Below, one piece after another: positions 56,345 to 64,000 of a DNA stretch of 64,000 bases. The position numbers and the translations under genes were made by a program. Below the pieces are notes generated by a model, which did not search any database, was not told the origin of the DNA, and saw only the letters and a program-made list of their open reading frames with translations. How positions within the stretch are numbered: position 1 is the first letter of the stretch; every line of letters begins with the position of its first letter. This DNA comes from Streptomyces phaeofaciens. GTDB taxonomy: Bacteria > Actinomycetota > Actinomycetes > Streptomycetales > Streptomycetaceae. The DNA is taken from NCBI RefSeq assembly GCF_014648915.1, contig NZ_BMSA01000018.1, positions 1 to 64,000 of the forward strand, written 5' to 3'.

Positions 56345-56961
56345 CAGTTGCTCCTTCCTTCACCTGTCGCCTGTCCGGCGGGCGTGCCGATCTTTCGTTC
56401 GAGAATCGCGGCGAGCTTCTTCTTGGCCCGGTGCAACCTGATGCTCACCGCGTTGGGGCTCAGCCCGGTCACCTCGGCTATGGCGCGGGGAGTGAGTTCC
56501 TCCCACGCCCACAGCAGCACCACTTCCCGGTCGACTTCGCCCAGTGCGCCCAGTGCCGTGTGCAGCTCCTCGTGATCGGTCGTGTGCGGACTCGGCTGGG
56601 GCGGGGACGCGACGTGCAGCAGCCGTTCCACCAGCCGCAGCCGACGCCGGTCCGCTCGACGGGCGTTGGCCAGACAGCCTCGCGCGACGCCGTAGCACCA
56701 CGGCAGCACGTCGTCGGCAGCCGGCGCAGCGTCCTTCGGCAGGCCCGGCACATCGTCCAGGCGGCGCCAGAGGACGAGCATGGTCTCGGCGAGAACGTCA
56801 TCGACCTGGCCGGCATCGGCCCGCCGCACCAGATACCGGTGCAGTGGCTGCGCCACCACGCGGGCCAGCGCTTCATAGCGCCTCTCCCGGCAGCGGGCAG
56901 GCTCCTGATTCTGAATGGACTCCACACGCCTACCTGTCCGCGTCCTGGCCCCTTCTTTCAC
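56341..56961 (-). CDS. ECF RNA polymerase sigma factor
   Basis: A 206-residue sigma-70-family protein. Region 2 reads LARVVAQPLHRYLVRRADAGQVDDVLAETMLVLWRRLDDV, with LPWCYGVARGCLANARRADRRR for the DNA-melting helix. Region 4 is LGALGEVDREVVLLWAWEELTPRAIAEVTGLSPNAVSIRLHRAKKKL. Regions 1 and 3 are absent, so it is an ECF type. Coupled to the downstream membrane protein. GTG at 56961 with GAAGGA upstream; GTG 56925 is possible. Confidence 0.9.
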   Translation of the reverse strand: MKEGARTRTGRRVESIQNQEPARCRERRYEALARVVAQPLHRYLVRRADAGQVDDVLAETMLVLWRRLDDVPGLPKDAAPAADDVLPWCYGVARGCLANARRADRRRLRLVERLLHVASPPQPSPHTTDHEELHTALGALGEVDREVVLLWAWEELTPRAIAEVTGLSPNAVSIRLHRAKKKLAAILERKIGTPAGQATGEGRSNW

Positions 56962-57084
56962 GTTCCTTCAAGGAGGGGAAGCAATGATCGCCTGATCATC
57001 ACCTGCCGGTGGAAGGATGCGCCACCGGCGAGGTCGCCCCCGAACCGCAAACGTCACGCGTCTCGTACGACCAGGAATGGCAGC

Positions 57085-57867
57085 ATGGCGCACATGTTGA
57101 ACTACAACCTGGCAGTCCCCGATGTAGACGACGCCGGTGTCCTGTCCGCGCTGGTGGCCGAGGGCGACGAACTCGACGTCCTGGTCAGGGCAGTGGACGA
57201 CTGGTCCCTACCGACACCGGCACCGAGCTGGACGGTCGCCCACCAGATAGCCCACCTCACGTGGGCGGACGCGAACGTGCTCAGCGCCTTACGCACTCCG
57301 GACGCGTTCGGCGCCGAGCTCGGGCGGGCGGAAGCCGAAGGCAGCGGGTACGCGGACAAGGCCGCGGCCGCGGGTGCGGCCAAACCGCGGTCGGCACTCC
57401 TGGACGAGTGGCGGGCCGGTCGAGCGGAACTGGCGGCGGCACTGCGCGACACGCCATGGAACCACGCATTCCCCTGGTACATGTCGAAGGTGACCCCCGC
57501 CTTGATGACGCCCCTTCGCCTGATGGAGACCTGGGCACACGGGCAGGACGTCTTCGATGCCGTGGGCGTGGCGCACCGCCCGACGGATCGACTGCGGCAC
57601 GTGGCGTCGCTGGGGGTGCTGGGACGGGCGCTGTCCTTCGCCGCCGTCGGACTGCCGGAGCCGGCGGATCCCTTCCGCGTCGAGCTGACAGCACCTGACG
57701 GACGGACCTGGGCGTGGGGCCCCGAGGCTGCCGCGCAACGGGTACGGGGCGGCGCGATCGACTTCTGCCTGTGTGTCACCCGGCGTCGCCCCTGGTCCGA
57801 GACCGACATGACGGCGACCGGCGAGGACGCCCAGAAGTGGCTGGAGTTGGCCCGCGTCTTCCTCTGA
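57085..57867 (+). CDS. TIGR03084-like protein, DinB/mycothiol-isomerase fold
   Basis: A 260-residue protein of the four-helix DinB-like superfamily. The N-terminal half has LVRAVDDWSLPTPAPSWTVAHQIAHLTWADANV with a metal-binding His, and LMETWAHGQDVFDAVGV has a second His. This is the mycothiol-dependent maleylpyruvate isomerase N-terminal layout. The rest (FRVELTAPDGRTWAWGPEAAAQ, GGAIDFCLCVTRRRP) is the C-terminal SCP-like part, as in the family annotated TIGR03084. Likely mycothiol-linked metal enzyme, substrate unknown. ATG at 57085 with AGGAA upstream. Confidence 0.85.
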   Translation: MAHMLNYNLAVPDVDDAGVLSALVAEGDELDVLVRAVDDWSLPTPAPSWTVAHQIAHLTWADANVLSALRTPDAFGAELGRAEAEGSGYADKAAAAGAAKPRSALLDEWRAGRAELAAALRDTPWNHAFPWYMSKVTPALMTPLRLMETWAHGQDVFDAVGVAHRPTDRLRHVASLGVLGRALSFAAVGLPEPADPFRVELTAPDGRTWAWGPEAAAQRVRGGAIDFCLCVTRRRPWSETDMTATGEDAQKWLELARVFL

Positions 57868-58210
57868 AAGCGTGTCGGGGCGCAGGGACATGCGAGACGC
57901 GTGACGGTCGCGGTCTGCCCTCCGGTGACGGCTCCCGAGACGGCGACGTCACCGGTACCCGCGCGCCGTGGCCCACCCGCCTGCGGGCACGCTGTGAGCC
58001 TGCCAGACGCCGTGGTGGTGGGCCTCTCGAAGGGCCGAACCCTCGTCCTGGCCCGGCCTCGGACCTTCCGGATCGGGCCGCTGTTGCCGCTCACCGCCGA
58101 GGCCCGGCAAGGACCCGGCGGTGAACGGGCTGTCCGGACAGACGGCCCGCATGCGGGCAGCCGGTGCGCGGGCCTGCCGCGCTTGCGCCGGAGCCGCTGG
58201 AGTCAGGCGG
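57868..58210. other. Intergenic region between convergent genes
   Basis: A 343-base gap. Open frames on both strands have shadow-like composition and no credible start signals. No strong hairpin is obvious by eye, although both converging genes should terminate here. Confidence 0.45.
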
Positions 58211-59206
58211 TCACCGCGCGGCCGGTGGGGGATCTCCGCGCAGGGCGAGGGAGTGGTGGGCGCCCGCCGTGACGGCCTGGACCTTGGTGTTGGCCGTGGT
58301 GGGGAGCGTGTTCAGGCCCGTGCTGTTCGCCTTCCACTCGATGGCCCGGCCGCTGTCGAGCAGAGCGACGATGTGGCCGTATCCGGCGGCGACCGAGGTG
58401 ACTTTGGACTGGGCGAGGGACGGCACGGACTGGTTGGCCACCTTGGAGCCCCAGGCGTAGACCCGGCCGCCGACGACGGCGACGGAGAGGTCCTTGCGGG
58501 CGGCGATGGCGGTGACGGTGCCGTTCCTGACCTGCGTGGGGATGTCCGTCTGCTTGTTGCGGTTGTCGCCCCAGGCGATGACCTTGCCCTCGTCGGTGAG
58601 AGCGAGGGCGTGGTAGGAGCCGGCGGCGATCGCGGTGATGCCGGAGTGGGCCGTGTCGGGCACGTCGGTCTGGCCGTGCCGGTTGTCGCCCCAGCCGATC
58701 ACCGCTCCGTTCTTGAGCGCCAGGGAGAAGAACTGGCCTGCGGCGATGGCGCTGACGTCGGTCTTCGCGGCGGAAGGGACGACCGTGGAGTCGTAGCGGT
58801 CGCTGCCCCAGGCGACGACCGACTCGTTCTTCAGGGCGAGGGAGTGCAGATAGCCGCCGGAGACCGCGGTGACGCCCGAGGAGAGCGAGGCGGGGACCTC
58901 GGTCTGCCGGTAGAGGTTGCTGCCCCAGGCGATGACGGCGCCGTCCTTGATGCCCAGCGAGTGGAAGTCGCCGGCCGAGACGTCACTCGCTCCCGTCAGC
59001 GCCGCCTCGGGGACGGTCCGCTGGCCGTAGGTGTCGTCGCCCCAGGAGAGGGTGTCCCAGTCGGTCGCCGCGAGCCGTTGGAGGGACGGCCGGGGTACGG
59101 CGGTGGCGGGGTGGGGGAGGGTCAGCACTCCGCAGATCGCGGCCAGGGCGGTCAGCGCGGCCGGTCGCGCCCAGCGGCGCCGGCCCGGTCGACGGTTCGT
59201 CGGCAT
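58211..59206 (-). CDS. Secreted RCC1-repeat beta-propeller
   Basis: A 331-residue exported protein. A signal peptide (RRRWARPAALTALAAICGVLTLPHPATA) precedes seven RCC1-type repeats of about 40 residues, each with a W-G-x-N/D-x-x-x-Q core: TLSWGDDTYGQ, VIAWGSNLYRQ, VVAWGSDRYDS, VIGWGDNRHGQ, VIAWGDNRNKQ, VYAWGSKVANQ and AIEWKANSTG. RCC1 propellers bind proteins or surfaces. ATG at 59206. Last of four secreted-protein genes in a row. Confidence 0.88.
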   Translation of the reverse strand: MPTNRRPGRRRWARPAALTALAAICGVLTLPHPATAVPRPSLQRLAATDWDTLSWGDDTYGQRTVPEAALTGASDVSAGDFHSLGIKDGAVIAWGSNLYRQTEVPASLSSGVTAVSGGYLHSLALKNESVVAWGSDRYDSTVVPSAAKTDVSAIAAGQFFSLALKNGAVIGWGDNRHGQTDVPDTAHSGITAIAAGSYHALALTDEGKVIAWGDNRNKQTDIPTQVRNGTVTAIAARKDLSVAVVGGRVYAWGSKVANQSVPSLAQSKVTSVAAGYGHIVALLDSGRAIEWKANSTGLNTLPTTANTKVQAVTAGAHHSLALRGDPPPAAR

Positions 59207-59252
59207 GGGGTGGTGTCCGTTTCGCTCGGCGCACGGGTGCGCGGGGGTCGCG

Positions 59253-60605
59253 TCAGCCACGGTCGGCTCCGGCCGCCGGGGAGCCCGCGTCGTTGGGGGT
59301 CTCGGCGGAGGGCCGGTCGGAACGGCAGCGGGACAGCTCGGCCGCGGTCATCGGGCCGGTGCGCTGGTAGAAGCGGTCGGCGAGCTGCGGGGAGGGGTAG
59401 TCCAGGACGGTGTACAGACGCCAGTCCTGGTTCGGGTCGTCGGGCGTCGGGTGGGACGTGAACCAGCCCTCGGTGCGCCGGCGTCCGGTCTGGGTCTCGA
59501 TCCAGGAGACCTCTCCGGGGCTGATGATCTCCTTGACGGTGCGTTCGGCGGTGGGGCTCCAGGCGGGGGTGGTGCCGGTGCCTCCGGTGAACTGCCCGTT
59601 CATGTTCGAGGGCGCGGCGGTCGAGTTGGCGGGCGGGAGCCCGGCGCCGGCCGGCAGGTCGCTGATCGTACGGGCGGAGTACTTCAGCGGGCGCTCGCGG
59701 TCGAGGGTGGCGCGGGTGCAGTTGACGTAGTTCTCGCCGGCCACCCGGGCGGGCTCGTAGTAGGCGAACGAGTAGTCGTCATCGGGGGTGAACGCGCATT
59801 GGGCGGTGCCCTTGTTGCACTCGGTGACGGCATCGGCGACCGTGCGCTTGTCGTTGCCCTTGAAGGCGACGGACGGGGGCAGTTCGTCGCCGCGGATCGT
59901 CTTGTCGAGCGGGGGCGGGATCTGGACCGCCTTGATGCCGGCGATCATCGGGCCGCAGTAGCCGCCGTTGGTGCCGGTCCCGGCGGCACCGCCGTTCGGC
60001 TTGACCGGGACGGTGGAGGCGAAGGTGAGCAGCGGTTCGTACTCGTCGGCGGTGAAGGTGTACGTCCGTCCCGTACGCCAGACTCCGGAGCCGAGGACGT
60101 TCCACTCCTTGTCCGGGTCGGGCTCGGTCAGCTCTTCCTGGACGGTGCCGCCGGAGCCCTGGACCGTGTACGTCTGGCCCTGTTCGACCGTGCGAGGGGC
60201 GCAGCTGAGGCTGACGCCCGGGCTGTCGTCGAAGGTGACGGTGACCTTGGCGCCGGGGCGGACACCGCGCAGGCGCTGCTTGAACTTGTAGGCGGCGCCG
60301 TTCTCGCGCAGCATCGACGCGACCTGCTTGTCCGGGTGTCCGGAGGCGTCGCCCGAGTAGCGCCACACACCGCCGGCCGTGCCGGCGCCGTTGTTCGCCG
60401 AGGTCGAGCCGACCGACCAGCCGGTGACGCCGGCGTTGTTGTAGGCGGTGCCGGTGAACGCGGGCAGCGCCAGATCCCCGTTGATCACCTCGACCGGCTC
60501 CTGCGGGACCCGCTCGGCGAACGCGGGACCGGCCGGCAGGGCCACCAGTCCGAGGCAGAGCGCGGCGACGGCGGGGCGGCGGAATGTGGCGGGTCGTCTT
60601 CTCAC
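59253..60605 (-). CDS. Large secreted protein
   Basis: A 450-residue exported protein. GTG at 60605 with GAGAGGA upstream is chosen, putting the signal peptide RRRPATFRRPAVAALCLGLVALPAGPAFAE at the start. The mature part begins as a beta-rich domain resembling choice-of-anchor or DUF642-type modules (VEVINGDLALPAFTGTAYNNAGVTGWSVGS, then LRGVRPGAKVTVTFDDSPG). Cys pairs occur at LSCAPRT, GYCGPM and NCTRATL. The C-terminal region has DWRLYTVLDYPSPQLADRFYQRTGPMTAAEL. No enzyme motif recognised. Confidence 0.7.
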   Translation of the reverse strand: MRRRPATFRRPAVAALCLGLVALPAGPAFAERVPQEPVEVINGDLALPAFTGTAYNNAGVTGWSVGSTSANNGAGTAGGVWRYSGDASGHPDKQVASMLRENGAAYKFKQRLRGVRPGAKVTVTFDDSPGVSLSCAPRTVEQGQTYTVQGSGGTVQEELTEPDPDKEWNVLGSGVWRTGRTYTFTADEYEPLLTFASTVPVKPNGGAAGTGTNGGYCGPMIAGIKAVQIPPPLDKTIRGDELPPSVAFKGNDKRTVADAVTECNKGTAQCAFTPDDDYSFAYYEPARVAGENYVNCTRATLDRERPLKYSARTISDLPAGAGLPPANSTAAPSNMNGQFTGGTGTTPAWSPTAERTVKEIISPGEVSWIETQTGRRRTEGWFTSHPTPDDPNQDWRLYTVLDYPSPQLADRFYQRTGPMTAAELSRCRSDRPSAETPNDAGSPAAGADRG

Positions 60606-60655
60606 GTTCGTCCTCTCCGGGGCAAGGGCACGCGGGGACTTCGGCGCACGGGCGG

Positions 60656-61573
60656 TCACGACAGCTCACCCCCGAGTTCGACGCGCTCCTTCAGCCGGGA
60701 CCCTTCGGGCAGTTCCGGGGCGCTCGGCAGGGCGGCCGACCTGGTGGGGGGCTTGGGGGTGGTGTCCTCGACGCCGGTCTTGCCACCGGGCCGCAGCTTC
60801 TGGCAGGTGTTGCCGGGGACCGTGAAGGTGTCGGCGACGAACGTGCTGGTGTTGACGCTGGAGGGACCGTCGACGAACACGTTCCGCACGCCGAGCCCGC
60901 CGCCGGTGGAGATGCTCCCGGCGACCCGCTGCATCGCGGCACTCGCCCCGAACACCAGGGCGTCACCCGGCTTGACGACGAGCTCGTAACTGGTGGACTC
61001 GGTCTGCTGCGTGCTCCATGTCTTGGAGTACGACAGCTTGAACGCGCCCTCGAAGGCGGCCCTGAGCGTGGCCGAACCGCCGATCGTGCCACTGCCGTTG
61101 GCCGATCCCTTCGCGTTCACCTCGGCGCTGGGGCCCTTCGACTGGTCCGGTGTCTTGAAGTTGCCGCCGGCCTCGCCGCTCACCCCTGCGGTGACCGATC
61201 CCGAAGCGTTGAGCTGTCCCTCGAGCGTGATCCGACCGGTGATCTCGCCGCCGAGATTGTCGGAGCTGGACACCTGGAGGGAGACCTGCCGGGTCACCTT
61301 GATGTCCGCCTTGGTGCAGTTGACGACCGCGTTGCCGAGGGACTTCACGGCCGTGTGGTACTCACTGGAGGCCGCGCGGTCGATCTTGAACCGGCAGTCT
61401 CCGGCGTGCGCGGCGCAGTAGTCGCTCACGTCCTTGATCGAGGTCAGCGGTGTGTCGCCGTTGAACGCCTGCGCGGCGGGCATGCTCTGCTCGGGGTCGG
61501 CGACGGCGGAGGCGGCCGGCACGGTCAGCGCGACGACGACGGCGGCGCCGATGGCGAGGGCCCTGCGGTTCAT
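60656..61573 (-). CDS. Secreted protein, beta-rich
   Basis: A 305-residue exported protein with a clear signal peptide (MNRRALAIGAAVVVALTVPAASAVA). The mature part includes ISDYC-like Cys pairs (VSDYCAAHAGDC), then repeated Gly/Ser/Thr-rich strands: NLGGEITGRITLEGQLNASGSVTAGVSGEAGG, SANGSGTIGGSATLRAAFEGAFKLSYSKTW and STSYELVVKPGDALVFGASAAMQRVAGS. This pattern resembles pore-forming-toxin-like beta hairpins, but that is speculation. ATG at 61573, five bases after the upstream stop. Confidence 0.75.
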   Translation of the reverse strand: MNRRALAIGAAVVVALTVPAASAVADPEQSMPAAQAFNGDTPLTSIKDVSDYCAAHAGDCRFKIDRAASSEYHTAVKSLGNAVVNCTKADIKVTRQVSLQVSSSDNLGGEITGRITLEGQLNASGSVTAGVSGEAGGNFKTPDQSKGPSAEVNAKGSANGSGTIGGSATLRAAFEGAFKLSYSKTWSTQQTESTSYELVVKPGDALVFGASAAMQRVAGSISTGGGLGVRNVFVDGPSSVNTSTFVADTFTVPGNTCQKLRPGGKTGVEDTTPKPPTRSAALPSAPELPEGSRLKERVELGGELS

Positions 61574-61578
61574 GGTCG

Positions 61579-62046
61579 TCACGGGTTCATCAGCTCGCAG
61601 ACACCGGTCAGCTCGGCGGAGTCGCCCGAGGAGGTGAGCACGGCGGGCAGCTGGGCGGCGAAGTCGTCGCAGGTGCTGTCCATGACCGCCGACGCGTTGT
61701 CCTCGGGGGCGGGGTGGGTGTCGTTCAGCGCCTGCTGGGTCTTGGCCATGCCCTCCTTCTGCTCCTTGCCCTCCCCGGCGAGGTCGCTCATGCACTCCTT
61801 CGACGTGGGCGGACACTTGGTGGCCTGCCCCTTGGCGGCGGCCATGTCCTCCTTGGCCTGGGCGGTGTCCTTGCCCACCTGGTCCTTCTGTCCGTCGACC
61901 TCGCCGCTGGAAGGCGGGTCGTCGAACGCGTGGACGGCGGCGACGGCCGGAGGGGCCGTGAGGACGGCGACGGCGGTGGGGGCGGACACGGTGGCGACGG
62001 CCACCACGAACGCGGCGATTCTGCGGGATACGCGGATGCGTGACAT
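61579..62046 (-). CDS. Small secreted helical protein
   Basis: A 155-residue exported protein, first of the four-gene secreted block. Signal peptide RRIAAFVVAVATVSAPTAVAVLTAPPAVAA, then a hydrophilic Lys/Glu/Gln-rich helix (DGQKDQVGKDTAQAKEDMAAAKGQ) and four Cys (KCPPTSKEC, STCDDF, GVCELM). The ATG at 62046 is preferred over upstream in-frame starts. No family recognised. Its stop is five bases before the next start, so they are an operon. Confidence 0.75.
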   Translation of the reverse strand: MSRIRVSRRIAAFVVAVATVSAPTAVAVLTAPPAVAAVHAFDDPPSSGEVDGQKDQVGKDTAQAKEDMAAAKGQATKCPPTSKECMSDLAGEGKEQKEGMAKTQQALNDTHPAPEDNASAVMDSTCDDFAAQLPAVLTSSGDSAELTGVCELMNP

Positions 62047-62149
62047 GTGAGGCACGAACCTTTCCGAACACACGGCAAACGCATGTTCATGTATCGGGCA
62101 AACAGTCGCAAAGGTATGCATAACTTCACGGAACTCAACGCGCCGCGCC

Positions 62150-62172
62150 GGTCATATGACCGGGTCATATGA
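62150..62172. repeat. Tandem GGTCATATGA operator-like repeats
   Basis: Two 10-base direct copies with 13-base periodicity, the first extending to the 12-base palindrome GGTCATATGACC (62150-62161). They lie about 105 bases upstream of the secreted operon start and look like adjacent binding sites for one regulator. Confidence 0.6.
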
Positions 62173-62241
62173 GCGAATTCGTCCGACTGCCCGAGCGGCC
62201 CGTTCGAGGTGCCGGGAGGGGCGTGAACGGTTGACTTGCGC

Positions 62242-62255
62242 TGGAGTGCGCTCCA
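62242..62255 (+). promoter_or_regulatory. MerR-type dyad upstream of aldo/keto reductase
   Basis: TGGAG-TGCG-CTCCA with TTGACT at 62231-62236 before it and TAGCGT at 62261-62266 behind. Similar TTGAC..GGAGTGCGCTCC..TAGCGT promoters are typical of MerR-controlled reductase genes in Streptomyces; the 24-base spacer here is longer than the usual 19. No MerR gene is adjacent. Confidence 0.5.
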
Positions 62256-62393
62256 AGTCGTAGCGTCGCCGACACCGAGGCGCTCGAAGCCCCAGCCGCC
62301 CGGCACCTCTCACGGGATGCCGGGCGAGGGAAACCGTCGCTAGATGGATGAAGGGCTTCCTACCGTCCGACGAACGAGTGTGCAGAGAAAGGC

Positions 62394-63395
62394 ATGGGAC
62401 ACGACATGCAGAAGCGCAGTCTGCGGGACCTCCAGGTATCGGCCATCGGCCTGGGGTGCATGGGCATGTCCGCCTTCTACGGATCGGTCGACCAGGAGGA
62501 GGGCGTCGCGACCATCCGGCGCGCCCTCGACCTCGGGGTGAACTTCCTCGACACCGCGCAGGTGTACGGGCCGCTCACCAACGAGTCGCTCATCGGCGAG
62601 GCGATCCGGGGGCATCGCGAGGAGTACGTGATCGCGACGAAGTTCAACTACCGGATGGACAAGGCCGTACCCGGCGACATGAGCACGGTCGGCCGCCAGG
62701 ACGGCTCGGCCGAGCACGTCCGGAGCTCGGTCCACGGTTCCCTGGAGCGTCTGGGGACCGACCACATCGACCTGTACTACCAGCACCGGGTCGACCCGAA
62801 CGTACCCATCGAGGAGACGGTCGGAGCGCTGGGCGAACTGGTCGCCGAGGGCAAGGTGCGGTGCATCGGCCTGAGCGAGGCGAGCGCGGAGACCATCCGG
62901 CGCGCCCACGCCGTGCACCCGATCACCGCGGTGCAGAGCGAGTACTCGCTGTGGTCACGGGACGTGGAGGCCGAGGTGCTGCCCGCCTGCCGTGAGCTGG
63001 GCATCGGCTTCGTGCCGTACTCGCCGCTGGGCCGCGGCTTCCTTGCCGGGCGCTTCACCTCGCCGGACGACCTGGACGCGAACGACTGGCGCCGCGAGAA
63101 CCCACGTTTCCAGGACGCCAACCTGGAGGTGAACCTGCTGCTCGCGGCAAAGGTGAAGGAGATCGCCGCCGAGAAGGACGTGCCCCCGGCCCAGCTGGCC
63201 ATCGCCTGGGTGCTGGCCCAGGGCGAGCATGTGGTGCCGATCCCCGGCACCAAGCGCCGCACCTACCTGGAACAGAACGCGGGCGCGGTCGACATCGCCC
63301 TGACCGAGGACGACCTGGCCCGCATCGACGCGGAGCTGCCCGAGGCGGCGGGTGAGCGCTATGACGAGGCGGGAATGCGAGCCGTCGATCGCTAG
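62394..63395 (+). CDS. Aldo/keto reductase
   Basis: A 333-residue TIM-barrel NADPH reductase. Catalytic residues are Asp (FLDTAQVYG), Tyr in the same motif, Lys (VIATKFNY) and His (YYQHRVDP). Cofactor contacts include YSPLGRGFLAGR and VPIPGTKRRTYLEQN near the C-terminus. The order matches the AKR13 or YakC-like branch. It reduces aldehydes or ketones; substrate open. ATG at 62394 or 62406, neither with an ideal site. A MerR-type dyad upstream suggests electrophile-responsive control. Confidence 0.93.
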   Translation: MGHDMQKRSLRDLQVSAIGLGCMGMSAFYGSVDQEEGVATIRRALDLGVNFLDTAQVYGPLTNESLIGEAIRGHREEYVIATKFNYRMDKAVPGDMSTVGRQDGSAEHVRSSVHGSLERLGTDHIDLYYQHRVDPNVPIEETVGALGELVAEGKVRCIGLSEASAETIRRAHAVHPITAVQSEYSLWSRDVEAEVLPACRELGIGFVPYSPLGRGFLAGRFTSPDDLDANDWRRENPRFQDANLEVNLLLAAKVKEIAAEKDVPPAQLAIAWVLAQGEHVVPIPGTKRRTYLEQNAGAVDIALTEDDLARIDAELPEAAGERYDEAGMRAVDR

Positions 63396-63525
63396 CCGGC
63401 CGCGCGGACAGCGCCGGCAGCAGCTGCCAGGTTCTGCCTTCGGCGCCAGGCAGGACCGCCGGCGAACGCGGAGTCCGCGCCGCCCCGGCGTGCCCGCCCG
63501 GGTGTGTGCTTCGGCCGAAGCGGTG

Positions 63526-64000
63526 CTATTCGTCGAGGTGGGCGAGGAGAAGGTTGGGGTTCTCGGCGGTGACGTAGGCGGCGCTCAGTACGTGGACGGT
63601 GTTGCCGCGCAGGGCGATGGACGTGGGGTTCTCCAGGCCGTCGTCGTGGGTCAGCACGATGGAGTGGCTGCCGTCGGGCCGGACGAGCGCGACCTCGCTG
63701 GAGCCGTTGAGCGTGGCCAGCAGCTGGTCGCCGTGGCCGGTGAACGCGAAGTCGTCGATCCCCGGCAGGCCGGTGGCCTCGGTCCGGACCGAACCGGCGC
63801 GCCCGTTGGGGAGGATGGGGATGCGCAGAACGGTGCCCTTGTCGAGGTTGCTGGCCCAGACCGCCCCGTTGTGGATCTTCAGGCCGTTGGCGCCGAGGAA
63901 GCCGGTGGAGGCCAGTTCGGGGGCGGTGGACCAGACGCTGGGGGTGCCGCCGGTGGTGGGCAGGCTCCAGACGGTGCCCAGCACGGAGTCGGTGACGTAG
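63526..64000 (-). CDS. NHL/SMP-30-like beta-propeller protein, N-terminus outside window
   Basis: The last 158 residues of a protein whose start lies beyond the window edge. Six-bladed propeller segments are visible: VLGTVWSLPTTGGTPSVW, LGANGLKIHNGAVWASNLDKGTVLRI, IDDFAFTGHGDQLLATLNGSSEVALV and NPTSIALRGNTVHVLSAAYVT. This is the layout of NHL or SMP-30/gluconolactonase-type proteins, in Streptomyces usually secreted. Because the N-terminus is missing, export cannot be judged. Confidence 0.8.
   Translation of the reverse strand, partial: YVTDSVLGTVWSLPTTGGTPSVWSTAPELASTGFLGANGLKIHNGAVWASNLDKGTVLRIPILPNGRAGSVRTEATGLPGIDDFAFTGHGDQLLATLNGSSEVALVRPDGSHSIVLTHDDGLENPTSIALRGNTVHVLSAAYVTAENPNLLLAHLDE

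Larger units (their letters stand above)
62047..62393. other. Divergent promoter region
   Basis: 347 bases between the secreted operon and the aldo/keto reductase. It contains two copies of GGTCATATGA (62150-62159 and 62163-62172), the first being part of the perfect palindrome GGTCATATGACC, and a MerR-like dyad at 62242-62255. No gene is supported here. Confidence 0.6.

Overview
The window is a piece of a high-GC actinobacterial chromosome, almost certainly Streptomyces. Supporting signs are strong third-position GC bias, GTG and TTG starts, secreted phospholipase D, kinases with HRD and DFG motifs, Streptomyces-type hypothetical families, and CAGGAT/TAGGAT-like -10 boxes. I see no rRNA, tRNA or CRISPR array. 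It reads as accessory or arm-type DNA: many short regulator-effector pairs, one broken IS5-like element, a second isolated IS end, and a truncated acetyltransferase.

Layout. 1-10.9 kb: secreted protein, acetyltransferases, a HEAT-repeat protein with a MerR-HEAT regulator, a Sufu-domain protein, IS5 remnants, a PPOX flavoprotein, a VOC protein and a WD40-like propeller. 11-19.9 kb: two membrane or solenoid Ser/Thr kinases, a tandem universal stress protein, a Cys/Gly-tailed DUF5685-like protein and two small membrane proteins. 20-25.9 kb: a translationally coupled radical SAM and PLP aminotransferase pair, an ABM-fold protein and a 906-residue membrane protein. 26-28.6 kb: a sulfur operon (leader peptide, winged-helix regulator, DszC-like monooxygenase, Rrf2 regulator). 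28.8-41.4 kb: a DUF4246 2-oxoglutarate-oxygenase-like protein, an EEP phosphatase/nuclease, a quinone-reductase-like SDR, an APH-like kinase, an IclR regulator with glycerol kinase, phospholipase D, MarR and HxlR regulators and a zinc-less oxidoreductase. 41.5-55.6 kb: an MFS exporter, then a ten-gene organosulfur operon (leader peptide, Opp-type ABC transporter, DszA/NtaA-like monooxygenase, FAD monooxygenase, hydrolase, SsuE FMN reductase), flanked by Rrf2-DsbA and a divergent cupin. 55.7-64 kb: an ECF sigma/anti-sigma pair, a TIGR03084-like protein, a four-gene block of secreted proteins (one with RCC1 repeats), an aldo/keto reductase and a partial NHL/SMP-30-like protein.

The most notable system is the pair of sulfur operons. 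Both begin with a tiny, apparently leaderless ORF that ends in an R-x-V-D-[LF]...S-A-x-C motif, the form I know from actinobacterial cysteine-responsive leader peptides. Their promoters have the same geometry: a TTGAC(A/G) box, 18 bases, CAGGAT, then ATG with 7 intervening bases. The genes behind them together supply DszC-like, DszA-like and FMN-reductase activities plus a dedicated transporter and an extra aromatic-type hydroxylase. I infer a cysteine-starvation-induced route for taking up and desulfurising an organosulfur compound, probably ring-containing, encoded at two loci 25 kb apart.
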